Part shown: positions 35,025 through 46,837 of the stretch, piece by piece
How positions within the stretch are numbered: the first letter of the stretch is position 1
Layout: each line of letters opens with the position of its first letter
Assembly: GCA_030762935.1 (NCBI GenBank)
Contig: CM060898.1
Span: forward strand, 99,827,281-99,891,280
Length of the DNA: 64,000 nucleotides
DNA from: Hymenopus coronatus
Taxonomy: Eukaryota; Arthropoda; Insecta; Mantodea; Hymenopodidae
Reading direction: 5' to 3'
Program-made: the position numbers and the translations under genes
Notes under the pieces: generated by a model
What the model was told of the DNA's origin: nothing
The model's input: only the letters and a program-made list of their open reading frames with translations
Database searches by the model: none

Positions 35025-35306
35025 TACCAGTTTAGAATAAATAGGACTTCAAAGGCTATTCCCAGAAACTTCCAGATATCATTTTACTTTAGCTAAGATA
35101 GATTAAATGTATGCTGTTTTAAACAAAAACAGAATCATTTTGAGAAAATCAAAATTTTGAAACAAGTTCCATATAAATGATAGTTTGGTTGGTGGGATTT
35201 TCTTGGAAATCTTTATATCGCATCTTTGAAAGATACTAAACTTACATACCAGTTTGGCATTAATATTATGTTTCTTTTTTGAATCATGCTGTTGACATAC
35301 GCACAC

Positions 35307-35537
35307 GGGCCGCGCCGTAGTCGAGTGGTTAGACAATTCGCCTCTCACCTAGTCGATCCCAAGCAACCGCATGTGAGATTTATGGTGGACAAAGCGGCGA
35401 AGGGGCGGGTTTTCTCCGGGTTTTCTGGTTTCCCCCGCCGTCGCATTCCACCGGTGCCCCATCTTCATTCCTGAGTCACCAGTGTCATCGCCTGCGGTGT
35501 CACAAGTAGTAAAAGCGGGCGTTAAACACTATAAAAA
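35307..35537 (+). mobile_element. SINE-A copy with target duplication
   Basis: Head GGGCCGCGCCGTAGTCGAGTG, core TTTTCTCCGGGTTTTCTGG, tail AGCGGGCGTTAAACACTAT. ATACGCACAC on the left and ATACACACAC on the right are the likely duplication. The insertion lies in the CA tract of an HN1 copy. The B box is damaged. Confidence 0.85.
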
Positions 35538-35705
35538 ATACACACACAAACAAATAGGGATCTTTTTGTAAAGGTTCTTTTTTCAGAAGTGCTAAAACAT
35601 ACATTTCTGGTGAAACCTTATTACACAATGTTTAGCGGAGTACAATACTATCTTCTTCACCTTCTAGAACCATGTAAATACGTTGTAAAGAAAGTAAGAA
35701 AATAT

Positions 35706-36230
35706 AATTATTTGTACTAGGTATTTTCGGATATATTAGCTTAACGCATATGCAAAGCATAATTTTGAGGAGATTCAAAAGAATTAATTGGTCACATTTT
35801 AGGATACCTGTCATTAAAATTAGGACCAAATTCCCCCCTCCCAAAAATCAGCTTTTATAGCCAAAATATATTTTTAACTTTTACCTTTAATTAAGTACTA
35901 TTGTTTTCATCTTAATATTGCAGAGTTTCAATGTATTTTTTTTCAAAATGCCCAAAAACACACAACCTAAATGTCCTGTATTCATTTTTAATGTCTTTTA
36001 TTTAACTTTTGAATTTTCTTAAAATGTTGCGCACTGAGATGTTTTACAGGACGAGTTCTTAACCATATTGTACACATTTTTAGGATAAATTAAGAAACAA
36101 TGAACTTAGAAATCTGAAATGTGGCTTTTGCTAAATTTTAAATTGCTCTAGCGTGAGATAATTAAACCAACCACAGAGTACAAAATTATATTTAACGATT
36201 TAAACATTTGTTTCTGAAACAACCAGAACA
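35706..36230. other. Unassigned AT-rich DNA
   Basis: Perhaps very old HN1 debris, but no block could be placed with confidence. Confidence 0.4.
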
Positions 36231-36234
36231 GTGA

Positions 36235-36740
36235 AGCATTTTATACATCCCAATATTGTGTGTTAATGTTTAAATAACGAGATTTCAGAGGCTATTCCCC
36301 AAAAAATCAATATATGTATTTTTTTTGACATGAAAATGACTGAAAAATATTAAAATATTAAGATATACATTTCATTTAACATGAAAATGTCTGAAAAATA
36401 TGAAAATATCTTGATACACATTTAATTTAGCATAAAAAAGTCTGAAAAATATTAAGATATACATTTCATTCAGAATTAAAGCATCTGAAAAATATTAAAA
36501 TTAACACCGTATTTAAAGCTCAATGTTTTTAAAAAAATATTCTATGGAAGATGTAGAACTTAAATATCACGTTTGGTATTTGCCAGACTTTTCGTATTTG
36601 GGTTATGCACCTTTGGATTGTGGACCTTTTACTAAGAATTACATATTTAGATTCAGGGTACCTCATAACATATTTTCGGTGAATTCTCGACATGTACTCT
36701 AGTACTTCTGCTTTATACGTAGTCGAGAGAGTAGATAGGA
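36235..36740 (+). mobile_element. HN1 3' two-thirds, diverged, with internal tandem repeats
   Basis: The blocks GAGATTTCAGAGGCTATTCC, AACTTAAATATCACGTTTGG and a degraded terminus at 36710-36735 are present. The segment that normally reads GATATACATTTTATTTG is expanded into tandem units. Confidence 0.65.
36307..36502. repeat. About 50-bp tandem repeat, four units
   Basis: The unit contains GATATACATTTCATTTA and GTCTGAAAAATATTAAAATA. Four imperfect units follow one another inside an HN1 copy; other copies have the segment only once. Confidence 0.8.
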
Positions 36741-36744
36741 ATAC

Positions 36745-37244
36745 ACATTTAGAAACAAACTTTACTTTAAACGGCTAGAAAAACTTCTTATGACTGACAA
36801 ATTGTAATGGATAAGGCAAGACATTCAGCTGTCTTTCTCCAAAATGTTTTAGACAAATGAACAGCAGCAATCAGTTGGCGATGCAAGTAAGTCAGTAATA
36901 GCAAGGCGAAGGTCGATCCTCTCGAGTAGTTGATGTGATGACGTATAACCACACAACTTGAACATCAAGGCCTCGACCAAACACGATAGCTTCCCGTTTC
37001 TGTGTTTGGGAATATCTCCGCGACACTTGAATGGCTGGCATTGTGTTCACACTCGCTTACACCAGATGATTGGTTACCCAGCTGATTCCTCGACGTCATG
37101 CAATTTATCTCTCTTAACATTTAATTGCATTGTGATTCTTATCAGATACAAACGTTCTCAAGAATGACAACATTTCAGTGGAATGTTGCTGCATTCTCTT
37201 ACAAAGTTGGAGCTGTAAACCGAGATCCAGCCTAAAGATGCTAT
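36745..37244. other. Unassigned DNA
   Basis: Nothing recognised. An open frame at 36958-37167 has no known motif. Confidence 0.45.
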
Positions 37245-37415
37245 TTTTCTCAGTTTCATATGGTATTTTATTCAAAACCGTTTAATCCACTTTTTATACA
37301 TGCATTATAGTTTGGAGAGGGGGAGACTCTATTTAAAATCTTTGGTGTAACAACCTTGGAAAATGCAGAACTTAAATATGAAGGTGGGTATTTAACGGAC
37401 TTTTTATTTTCTCGA
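37245..37415 (+). mobile_element. HN1 internal fragment
   Basis: Forward piece with TATGGTATTTTATTCAAAAC and CAACCTTGGAAAATGCAGAA. Confidence 0.6.
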
Positions 37416-37429
37416 ATGGCAATTTATTA

Positions 37430-37690
37430 TATCTTTTTCTTTTGTTTTACTCTTGAACGTGCAGATAAATCCAATTTCAATCACATAGTAACCAGTTTTT
37501 AAAATTTTGACTATCGCTCTAGCCTAGTGTATCCCCTTATTTCCCTTCTAATTGTAAGGAACGCAATAAAACCATAGCTCTTAATGTTTATCTTAATTAG
37601 CATAAAGTAGAGAAAAGAGTAAGCTTTTTTTATAACAATAATTTTTTGCAGAATATATAAATAAAGCCCTGTGATGGAACATAAGATTTT
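37430..37690 (-). mobile_element. HN1 5' half
   Basis: Reverse fragment with AATCACATAGTAACCAG, the CTTATTTCCCTTCTAATTG block and a 5' end (GTGATGGAACATAAGA). It joins the next reverse copy through a single TTTTT. Confidence 0.75.
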
Positions 37691-37704
37691 TACTTTCTCT
37701 AGCA

Positions 37705-37761
<57 letters not shown>

Positions 37762-38618
37762 ATATGAGCAATGTATATAGTAGCTAGAGAAGGTACCTAT
37801 TGTATTCCACCCAAATATTCGATGTAGAGATTTCACCGGAATTATGTTTGGATGTCCCCTGAGTCCAAAAAACAAGACCATTTTAGGAAAATGGCCGCGT
37901 GCGTGTGTGTGTGTGTGGGGGGGGGGGATATGTCTGTAAGCAGCAAAGCTCAAAAACGAAAAGTCCGTTAAATACTAAACTTGGTATTCACGTTTAGTAG
38001 CTTCCAAAGATGCGACAAAAATTTTCAAGAAATCTTCCTAACTTGGAAAAATTGTTGGAAATGTTTTTCTTAAAAATGACTAACGATTTTAATTAAAATA
38101 CCGTACATTAAAGATATTTATATCACAAAATGTATATTTTTAATTTTCTGAGAATAGCCTCTTAAGACGTCTTTATTCTGGAACAAATTTAACAAAATGT
38201 TGTTGTACGACTGTTAAACCGTAAGAGATAGACATAAACTTACACCACACATCTCGTTAAAATACACAATTTACGTCCTATACGTTTTGCTTGTAGAGTT
38301 ATCCATTTGAAGATATTCCTTGTTCCTGTTTTCAATTTTAAACTACCGAACTTTTCTCAAACAGGAATCCACTACTCTTAGGTTTCATCTCTTTTGTTTT
38401 ACTGCTGCCAATCAAAGCCAAAACCTCACTGTTTCACACAGCAACCAGATTTTTAAAACATTTGACTATCGCTTTAACTTAGTGCATTCCCTTATTTCCT
38501 TATACTTACAAAGACGCAAGTAATAATACAATTTCTGCTAATATTTATCTTGATTAGCGCGATGTAGATACAAGAACAATATTTTGTAAAAATAATTTTT
38601 ATATTGAACAGCTTGAGA
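37686..38618 (-). mobile_element. HN1 copy with AT microsatellite in the hairpin
   Basis: Reverse copy. The terminal hairpin is expanded by a (TA)n run, a GT tract plus G run lies at 37903-37927, and the interior continues to a degraded 5' end at about 38618. The next copy faces the other way. Confidence 0.8.
37705..37764. repeat. (TA)n microsatellite
   Basis: About 29 dinucleotide units with one slip, located in the terminal hairpin of an HN1 copy. Confidence 0.95.
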
Positions 38619-38633
38619 AATCTATATTAAAAA

Positions 38634-39509
38634 CCGTATGTGTTCCATTCACATGACTTTCTCTACAACTTTGCAACAAACTATTGTTAACAATCTTATG
38701 CTTCTATTTAATATATGCTAATCGAGAAAAAAAAACAGTAGAAATATTCTTATTACTTGCTTCCTTGTAAGTAGAAGCGAAATAAGGGAATACCATAGGT
38801 TAAAGTGATAGTCAAAAGCTAGTTGCTATGTGAATGAAGTTCCTTTGTTTGTATGGAAAGGATCTGACAAATTACTGTTTGAGAAAAGTTAAGTTTTTCA
38901 AAGCTGAAACCAAAAACAAGGAATATCTCAAAAACGATCAGCTCCACGAAACAAATGTATACAACATAAATTGTGTGTCTTAATGTGCTCTACATTTTTG
39001 TGTAGTAAGTTTTGGTCCATTTCTTACAGTTTAGCAGTTATGCAAAATTCCGTAAACTTCACTCAGAATAAAGTAGTCTTCAGACGCTATTCCCAGAAAA
39101 TTCAAAATATACATTTTATTTGTCAGGTAAATATCTTTAATATTTGATATTTTAATCAAAATCTTTAAGAGTCAATTTTTAGAGAGTCAAATTTTTCGAA
39201 AAAATTCCAACTAAAGGGTAGTTTGGGGTGTGGAGATTTTTCACAAAGTCTTCATGTCGCATCCCTAGAAGATTGTGAACCTAAATACCAAGTTTGGTAT
39301 TTTAGCGACTTTTCGTTTTTGAGTTATCGTGTTCACAGACACACGCACACACACACACACACACACGGACCTTTTCCTGAAAAAACTTTTTTAGGATATA
39401 GGGGTCCCTAAACATATATTTCCGGTGAAATCTCAGTATCGAATTTTTTGGTTGAGTGCAATACCTTCTCCATACTCTATGTACATAGTACGTGTAGAGA
39501 AAGTAAAAA
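38634..39509 (+). mobile_element. HN1 copy, complete
   Basis: The 5' end reads CCGTATGTGTTCCATTCACA. The CA tract is at 39342-39367 and it ends GTGTAGAGAAAGTAAAAA. Confidence 0.9.
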
Positions 39510-39973
39510 TGTTTTCTTTATACCTATATGTTAGTGAATTAATACAAAAGTTTTTCCTTGTTGGTGTAATCTTGACAGGGTAAGGGTATCCATATGCTTG
39601 TTGTTCATGTACGCTGCAGCAGTTCAGTTAATTTGATGGTTCTTGTTGTAGAGGAAATCAAGTGGTATTGAATACGGTTAATGAGCACACACAAAACTAA
39701 TAAATGTATAAAGCTAGCCATGATTATTAAGTGCAAGCGTACAAAACAAAAGCTAGTGGATGAGCGGAAAATACTACTACAGGGTTGTACGAGTAGATAA
39801 CATTATTATAAACCAACAACTATTGAAGACCTCAGCAAAATTAACTTAGGTTCACATTCCATTAGGTACTGAAAACTGTGTGTATTTTTGCTTCATCGCT
39901 TGTTAAAAAGGCTCACTATAACCAATCAATTTACAGCATGCGGGGAAACAAATCATCCTGAATTTAATTGCTT
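39510..39973. other. Unassigned DNA
   Basis: No gene or repeat family recognised. Confidence 0.5.
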
Positions 39974-40264
39974 CTTTCACACAAGCCGCATGTAGGACAA
40001 GAGTTGGATAGGTAAAGTCAGACTGAAATATTCAATGCCATTGCCGGAATTTGAACCACGGATCTCCCGGTGTCTAACCGGTTGCTCTACCATTGAGCTA
40101 CCATGGCAACATGCCGACAGAGCACTTTAATTTCTCAACTGACTCGCATGTTTCCCGGTAAACAACAAAGTGATCTCAAACTATTTTGAGATAACATACC
40201 CCAATGGCAACTTACAATGTTGTAAGTACTTCAGAACCAGGATTCGCAGTATAGCCAACTATTA
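39974..40264 (-). mobile_element. SINE-D, full unit
   Basis: A reverse unit of about 290 bp. On the minus strand it has a palindrome-rich leader (ACTTACAACATTGTAAGT, then ATCTCAAAATAGTTTGAGAT), a tRNA-like head at 40044-40115 (minus-strand TAGCTCAATGGTAGAGC and GGTTCAAATTCC) and a tail ending in the block complementary to CAAGCCGCATGTAGG. The same layout recurs at 60963. Confidence 0.75.
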
Positions 40265-40283
40265 TAGTCAATTAGTATTGATT

Positions 40284-40492
40284 TGTTTTTTCACACAAGC
40301 CGTGTGTAGGACAGGAGTTGGATAGGTAGATTAGACTTCATCGGGAAATATACGAATCAGTTGAGAAATTCAATGCTATGCACGCATGTTGCCATGGTAG
40401 CTCAGTGGTAGAGCAACTGGCTAGAGACCCGGAGATCCGTGGCTTAAATCCCGGCTATGGCATTGAATTTTTCAGTCTGATTCTACCTATCC
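40284..40492 (+). mobile_element. SINE-D, rearranged copy
   Basis: The forward head 40391-40461 has a tRNA-like fold: GCCATGG pairs with CTATGGC and the D arm reads TAGCTCAGTGGTAGAGC. In front of it lies an inverted copy of the tail (CACACAAGCCGTGTGTAGGA) where the leader should be. It faces the reverse copy 20 bp away. Confidence 0.7.
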
Positions 40493-40582
40493 AAATCATC
40501 CTGAAATTATGGATTTTGGAAAGATATACATACTTATAGGATAAGTTTTTCGTAAGTAAGGAATAACCAAATAAAACTCATT

Positions 40583-40660
40583 GTATTTTCTCTAATACGT
40601 ATATAATAGGCAGAGAAGGTATTATATTCCACCCAACAATTCCACACCAAGATTTCAATG
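40583..40660 (-). mobile_element. HN1 3' fragment
   Basis: Reverse terminal piece (TTTTCTCTAATACGTATATA, then TTCCACCCAACAATTCC). Confidence 0.65.
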
Positions 40661-40695
40661 CGTTTTGTGTTTCATTGAATAATAAAAGTAGTACA

Positions 40696-41447
40696 TTTTT
40701 ACTTACTCTACTTAGTACATATGTAGACAAGGTATTTCATTCCACTCAAATTTTGATACCAAGATTTCACCGGAAATAAACGTTTAAAGGTCACATGTGT
40801 ACAAATAAAAACCATTTTAGCAAAATCTCAAAAATAAAATCTAGTAAAATACCAAACTAAGATTTAGTATCTTCTAAGGACGCAAAATAAAATTTTTCAA
40901 GAAAACCCCTTTACATGTGAAAAAATTCGATAGTTTTGATTTTCTCAAAAGTAGTTCTAAATATTTTGATTAAAATATCCTATATTAAAGATACTTGTAC
41001 AACAAATGAAATGTACATCTAGCATTTTCTGGGAATACCCCCTGAAGATCTCTCTATTCTGGATGAATTTGGCTGAATTTTACAAAACTGGTAAATATAA
41101 TGACATAACATGTATTTAGGTCATATACATTTTTTTCGTGGAGTTGACCATTTTTGAGATATTCCTTGTTAATGGTTTCAGTTTTAAAATACTTTTAATT
41201 TTTCTCATACGGGAATTATTCAACTTCTGGCAATAAAAAAAAAAGGATTTCAACCACATGGTAACCAGCTTTTAAAAAAAGGTTTGACTTGCTTTAGCCT
41301 TGTATATTCCCTTATTTCCCGTCTACTTATAAGAAAGCAAGTAATACGATCATTTCTGCTTACATTTATCTCGATTAGCATGCTGTAGATAGAAGAATAA
41401 CAAATAACAAAAAATTTGTAGAGAAAGTCATGTAAATTGAACACACA
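40696..41447 (-). mobile_element. HN1 copy, near complete
   Basis: Starts TTTTTACTTACTCTACTTAG. The GT tract is lost. It ends AGTCATGTAAATTGAACACA. Confidence 0.8.
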
Positions 41448-41451
41448 TTTT

Positions 41452-41556
41452 TCTATCATGGAGTTAACTGCTTCCGAGATATTCGCTGTCATTAGTATAA
41501 GTTTCAATCCCTATAATTTTCTCTAACGGGATCTTTTTGTACTCCTTGCCATAGCC
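41452..41556 (-). mobile_element. HN1 internal fragment
   Basis: Reverse piece with TCATGGAGTTAACTGCTTCC and TTTCTCTAACGGGATC. It again follows a reverse copy directly. Confidence 0.6.
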
Positions 41557-41690
41557 GCCCTCCGTGGTACAATGATTACCATGGCAGCCTCTAATATTCA
41601 AGTTCGGACATACAAATCGTTAGCATGGCTTACTTTGGAAAGGAAGTAAAGATGTTGGTCCAGTGCAATTTTTATTTGCATCTAAAAAGA
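41557..41690 (+). mobile_element. SINE-C copy, 3' truncated
   Basis: Head GCCCTCCGTGGTACAATGAT with A box, degraded B box, then TTAGCATGGCTTACTTTGGA and GTTGGTCC; cut off at about 41690. Confidence 0.75.
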
Positions 41691-41853
41691 AACATCATAC
41701 CTTGAATGAAAAGGTCCCTAGACTAAATTCACAATGTTTTACGTCCTCAAGTCATGATTTTGTTCTATACCGACATCTGTGAGCGAGAGTCCATAACTTG
41801 TAACTATATACACATAGGAGCTAACTCGCAAACTATAAATTCCATGATCAAGA

Positions 41854-42465
41854 AACCACTGTAAAACGAATCATAATGTTTTATTGGATAAACTTACTTA
41901 TTATGGTATTAGAAGTGATTAAATTAAACTTTTGAAATCTTATTTATTAAATAGAAAACAGATTGCTTATGTGAATGGCGAGTTTTCTTCAATTCGTGAC
42001 ATCGATAGTGGTGTTCCACAGGGTTCAGTCTTGGATCCAATTTTATTTTTAATTGCAGTAAATAATTTACCCAGCAATATTCCAACTCGCACTATAATGT
42101 TTGCTGATGATACATCTTTTGTTACTAGTGGAAAGGATACAAATAGGTTGAACAAACAATTTGAAGCTATTATGATAAAAGCATCTGAATGGTTCGGAGC
42201 TAACAGCATGCTTTTAAATAAAGATGAAACTGACAGCGTTCTGTTTACTTTGAAACATCTAGTGACTGATACAGTAAATTTCTAATCAGACGAATATTAC
42301 ATTTCTGGGTGTTCATATTGATAGCAAACTAACCTAGACATCTCAAATTGAATATCTTCAAAATGACTGATCAGTATAATATTTTAATAAGAAACACAAG
42401 AGAGTCTATTCCTCCCGAATATGTCAGAACTATGTAATTTTCATTTTTCAATGAACTTATACAAA
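41854..42465 (+). pseudogene. Non-LTR retrotransposon reverse transcriptase fragment
   Basis: The translation contains NHNVLLDKLTYYGIRSD, an in-frame TAA, then SGVPQGSV and FADDTSF, which are the conserved B-domain and catalytic YADD-type (here FADD) blocks of LINE reverse transcriptases. After a stop at 42285 a second frame gives FLGVHIDSKLT*TSQIEYLQ, the usual block further downstream, so at least one frameshift and two stops inactivate the gene. The N-terminal endonuclease and the 3' end are missing. SGVPQGSVLxPxLF suggests a Jockey/CR1/L2-like clade; this assignment is inference. Confidence 0.85.
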
Positions 42466-42470
42466 TAAAA

Positions 42471-43264
42471 TCTGATGTGTTCCAATCATATGAATTTCTC
42501 TACATCTCTACAACAAATTATTGACATGAAGATTATGCTTCTATTTACTTCATGCTAACCGAGAAAAAATTAACAGGAACAGTCTTATTACTTGCTTCCT
42601 TGAAAGTAGAAGCGCAATAAGGGAGTACCATAGGTTAAAGTGATAGTCAAAAGCTGGTTGCTATGTGAGTGATGTTGCTTTGTTTGTATGCATGTATGTA
42701 TGGACAGGAGTTGACAAATTCCTGTATGAGAAAAGTATGTTTTTCAAAGCGGAAACCAAAACCGATCAACTCCACGAAAAAACTGTATACAAAATAAATT
42801 GTGTGTTTTAATGTGCTCTATATTTTTATGTGGTAAGCTTTTGTCCATCTTTTAAGGCTATTTCCAGAAATTAAAGATATACATTTTATTTGTCAGGTAA
42901 ATATCTTTAATATACCATATTTTAATCAAAATCGTTAGAGCTATTTTTGAGAAAATCAAAATTTACGAGAAAAAAAACCATTTAAAGGATAGTTGGGGGT
43001 GGGGGAATTTTCTTGAAAATTCCCGTGTCGCAACTTTGGAAGACACTAAACTTAAACACTAAGTTTGTTATTCAACGACCTTTTCGTTTTTGAGCTATTC
43101 TGTCCACTGACATACACACTCGCACCTTTTTCCAAAAATGTTTTTTTTTTTATTCAGGGGAACCGAAAACATCTATTTCTGATGAAATCTCGGTATCGAA
43201 TTTTTGGGTGGAATGTAATACCTTCTCTATACACTGTGTACATAGTACGTGTAGAGAAAGTAAT
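42471..43264 (+). mobile_element. HN1 copy, near complete
   Basis: Start TCTGATGTGTTCCAATCATA. A deletion at about 42858 removes part of CTTACGGTTTAGCAG. It ends GTAGAGAAAGTAATAC, which shows that the copy-independent terminus is at or near GTAA. Confidence 0.85.
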
Positions 43265-43629
43265 ACTAAGAGTATTGTTTATAGAACCAATGCTTTATTT
43301 TGTTTTTAAAAGTTTGAATTTTGGCTGAAAATTCTTTTTTTGAAAGGAAGGGCCTTTGTTTAATTTTTCTTAATCTATCCCTCATCAAACAAACCGATTT
43401 ATCCAATTATAAGAGATAGTTTAATCCTTTGGGAAGGCACCAATAAAATGTATGAAATCTTCCTTCCACAAAAGAAAATAATAAGGGCAATTAAAAAATA
43501 TTGCTATACATTTCCATGTCCTTATTGAGTTAGACATTTTAACGATTTACAATCTTTAAATTTTCTGAAAACCAAACATTTTGAAGAGATATGCATAATT
43601 ATAATACAAGAATAAAATCAAAAATAAAA
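43265..43629. other. Unassigned AT-rich spacer
   Basis: Nothing recognised. Confidence 0.5.
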
Positions 43630-43850
43630 ATTACATCTCACCCGGAGGCGGGTTCGATTTCCGGCTGGGGCGGGGAACTTTTCATTAACCCGAATTATTC
43701 CCTATCCTACATAGAGTCTGGAAGTATGAATGTGAGAGAGAACGTGCGTGTGTTTAGTAATATAAAGTTTATTAGCCTAATGTTCTGAAACCACAGTTTC
43801 ACAAATCAAAGCCCCTGTTCTTAAAGGGGGCTATACAAATGAAGCAATAA
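43630..43850 (+). mobile_element. SINE-B copy, head truncated
   Basis: It shares TCTCACCCGGAGG, the B box GGTTCGATTTCCGGC, TTATTCCCTATCC and AGAGTCTGGAAGTATG with the copy at 47990, and then a CAAAGCCCC tail. Confidence 0.75.
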
Positions 43851-43950
43851 AAAATGCCTTATTTTAATTATAAAAAACTCAAAATAGTTATATGTATTTA
43901 TGTATCAAATTATACAATAAGCTGCCAGAATACATTAGATGCCCATGCCA

Positions 43951-44155
43951 AGAGAACGAAATTTCAATGCTATCCTTTAGCATCCAACTTTTAAAGATTT
44001 GAGTATCGCTTTAGCCTACTGTATTACCTTATTTATCTTATAAGACTATTTCTGTTAATGTTTATCTTAACAGCATGAAGTAGAGAGAATACATTCTTGT
44101 GACAATAATTACTTATAGAATAGATAAAGAAAGCCATGTGAATGGAACAAACCAG
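43951..44155 (-). mobile_element. HN1 5' fragment
   Basis: Reverse piece with CTTTTAAAGATTTGAGTATC and the 5' end GCCATGTGAATGGAACAAAC. Confidence 0.7.
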
Positions 44156-44296
44156 GATTTTCTTTTAAGTCAGATAATCTTTGTGTTTTTCGTTTTGGAA
44201 ACTTCGTTGTAAATTTCGTCACGTATTATGTTCGGTGAAGAAAATTAATAATTGTGGAGTTTTAAATGTATTTAAATTTCCTTGAGCTTTTTTCTC

Positions 44297-45092
44297 TTTT
44301 ACTTTCTCTACACATACTATGTACATAGTGTATTGAGAAGGTATTGCTTTCACCCAAAAATTCGATACCGAGATTTCAGCGGAAATACAAATATTGCCTC
44401 TAAATAAAAAGAAACAAAAAAAACATTTTTGGAAGAAGGTCCATGTGTGTATGCGCGCGTGCGCTTGTGTGTGTGTGTTTGTGGACAACATAGCTCAAAA
44501 ACAAAAAGACCGCTAAATACGATGGGACACGAAGGTCTTCAAGAAAATTCCCCACCACAAACTACCCTTTACATGGAAAAAAATTCGTAAATTTTGATTT
44601 TCTCAAAAATGCCTAACGATTTTGATCAAACTCGCTAATATTTAAGATATTTACTTACCAAATAAGATGTATATGTTCAAATTTCTGGATAATTTTTATT
44701 AAATTTTGCATAACTGATAAACCGTAAGGGATATACAAAAACTTACTACGCAAAACTGCAGATCACGATAAAACACACAATTTATGTCATATACATTTTT
44801 GCGTGGAGTTGATTGCTTTTTAGATATTCTTTGTTATTGGTTTCAGCTTTATAAATTATACTTTTCTCATACAAGAGTTTGTCAGCTTCTATCCATACAA
44901 ACAAAGGAATTTCTACCAGCTTTTATCTATCACATTAGCTCCCTTATTTCCCTTCTGCTTACATGGAAGCAAGTAATAAGAGCATTTCTGCTAATGTTTT
45001 CTCGATTAGCATGAAGTAAATAGAAGAATAAGCTTTTCAACACTAAATTGTTGTAGAGATGTACAGAAGATCATGTGAATGGAACACATCAA
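44297..45092 (-). mobile_element. HN1 copy, near complete
   Basis: Starts TTTTACTTTCTCTACACATA. The central palindrome is deleted at about 44520. The GT tract lies at 44468-44482. It ends GATCATGTGAATGGAACACA. Confidence 0.85.
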
Positions 45093-45329
45093 ATTTGTTT
45101 AACCACAGGTTTCATACCTTCGTTAAAGTGAAGGAGAACAATGATATGGAATGTTCGCAATCCGTTCGCGCTTCTAGCCATGAGGAATGTGCCACATCAC
45201 CGAGTTTAAATTCCTGGTGCAAGATTCTGGGCCACCCGCTGGCAGTTTTACAGAGCTTTCTCTTGCCCTGTGGTACCCCGGAGAAATAGTTTCCTGACAA
45301 ACTATTCAACTAACAACAAAACCCGTACA

Positions 45330-46077
45330 ATTTTTACTTTCTCTACACGTACTATATACCTAGTGTACACATACAGAAGGTATTGTATTGCGCCCAAAAA
45401 TTCGATACAGAGATTTCACCAGAAATATGTTTTGAGATCCCCTGAATCCAAAAACAATGATTTTTATAAAAATGTCTGAGTGTGAGTGTTGGTATTTAAG
45501 TTTGGTATCTTCTGAGGATGTGCGACACGAAGAAAATCCCAGTACTACCCTTTACATGGAAAATTGTTCTAAAATTATGATTCTCTCAAAATTGATTCTA
45601 CCGATTTTAATGAAAATATCGTATATTAAAGATATTTACATGAAAAATAAAATGTATCTCTTGAATTTTCTGGGAAAAGTCTCTGAAGACATGTTTATGC
45701 TGGATGGATTTTGCGGAATTTTGCATAACTGGTAAATTGAATATAAAATGTAGAGCGCGTTAAAACACGTGATTTATGTTATATATGTTTTTTTCGTGGA
45801 GTTGATCGCTATTGAGATATTCCTTGTTACTGGTTTTGGCTATAAATACCAATACTTTTCTCATACGGGAATTTGTCAACTCCTGTCCACACAAACAAAG
45901 AAACTTCAATCACAGAGCAACCAGCTATTAACTATCACTTTAGTTTATGGTACTCCCTTATTTCCCTTCTATTTACGTGGAAGCAAGTAATAAGACGATT
46001 TCTGCTATTTTTCCTCGATTAGCATGAAATAGAAGAATAAGCTTTTTAAAAATAATTTGTTGTAGAGAAACATCAGA
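45330..46077 (-). mobile_element. HN1 copy with central deletions
   Basis: Starts TTTTTACTTTCTCTACACGT. The segment with the clause ACGAAAAGTCGG and most of the GT tract is missing. The 5' terminus is shortened to GAGAAACATCAGA. Confidence 0.8.
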
Positions 46078-46109
46078 TGTGTTTTATACGTAATAGAGAA
46101 AGTAAGATA

Positions 46110-46837
46110 TCTGATGTGTTACACTCACATGACTTTCTCTATCTGCTCTACAAACATTAACTTCTACACCATGCTGATGGAGATAGTATTAGCAGCATTT
46201 TCTTGTTGCTTAGTTCCTTAGAATTAAAAGGAAACTAAAGGAAAGCGCTATGATAAAGTGAAGTCAAATGTTTTAAAAACTGTCATTACAAATTGCTTCC
46301 TTGCTTTGCCAGGAGTAGAACATAGGAAAAACGGACACTTCTTGTCTGAGAAAAGTAAAGTACTTTACAACTAAAACTAGTAACAAGGAATATATCGAAA
46401 ACGGTAAATTCCATGAAAAAATGTGCAGGAGAATAATTGTTTGTTTTAACGAGGTCTACATTTTTCGTGTAGTAAGTTTTTGACTATCTCTTACCGTTTA
46501 TTAGTTATGCTAAACTAAAAAAAAGTTCAAGAGCTCTTCAGAGGCTGTTCCCAGAATATTCAAGCTATACATTTTATTTGACATTTAAATATCCTAAATA
46601 TAAGAGAGTTTAATCAAAATTGTTAGTGTCAATTTTAAGAAGAGCAAAACTTTCGAAATTTTGTCCATATAAAGGGTAGTTGGGAGTGGGGGGATTTTCT
46701 TGTAAATCTTCGTGTTGCATCCTTGGAAGATACCAAACTTACATACCAATTTTGTTATTTAGCCGACTTTTCGTTTGTAGACAATGCTGTCCACAGTCAT
46801 ACACATGGACGTTTTTTTTTTTTTTTTCTAAAAATGT
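46110..46837 (+). mobile_element. HN1 copy truncated in its CA/T region
   Basis: Start TCTGATGTGTTACACTCACA. It stops in a T run at about 46826-46842, where a reverse copy takes over. A small forward 3' end (AATAGAGAAAGTAAG) lies just upstream at 46091-46106. Confidence 0.8.

Larger units (their letters stand above)
34490..35705 (+). mobile_element. HN1 copy interrupted by two SINEs
   Basis: HN1 blocks run from about 34490 to 34805, resume at 35025 and again at 35538, and end in TTGTAAAGAAAGTAAG. The interruptions are SINE-C (reverse) and SINE-A (forward). The 5' terminus was not recognised. Confidence 0.75.

Noticed and set aside
37511..37771. Tyr-Ile repeat open frame
   Set aside because: Translation of a (TA)n run within an HN1 hairpin.
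40391..40461. tRNA gene with paired acceptor stem
   Set aside because: It is embedded in the repeated SINE-D unit, has a poor anticodon stem, and sister copies at 40044 and 61104 differ in key positions.
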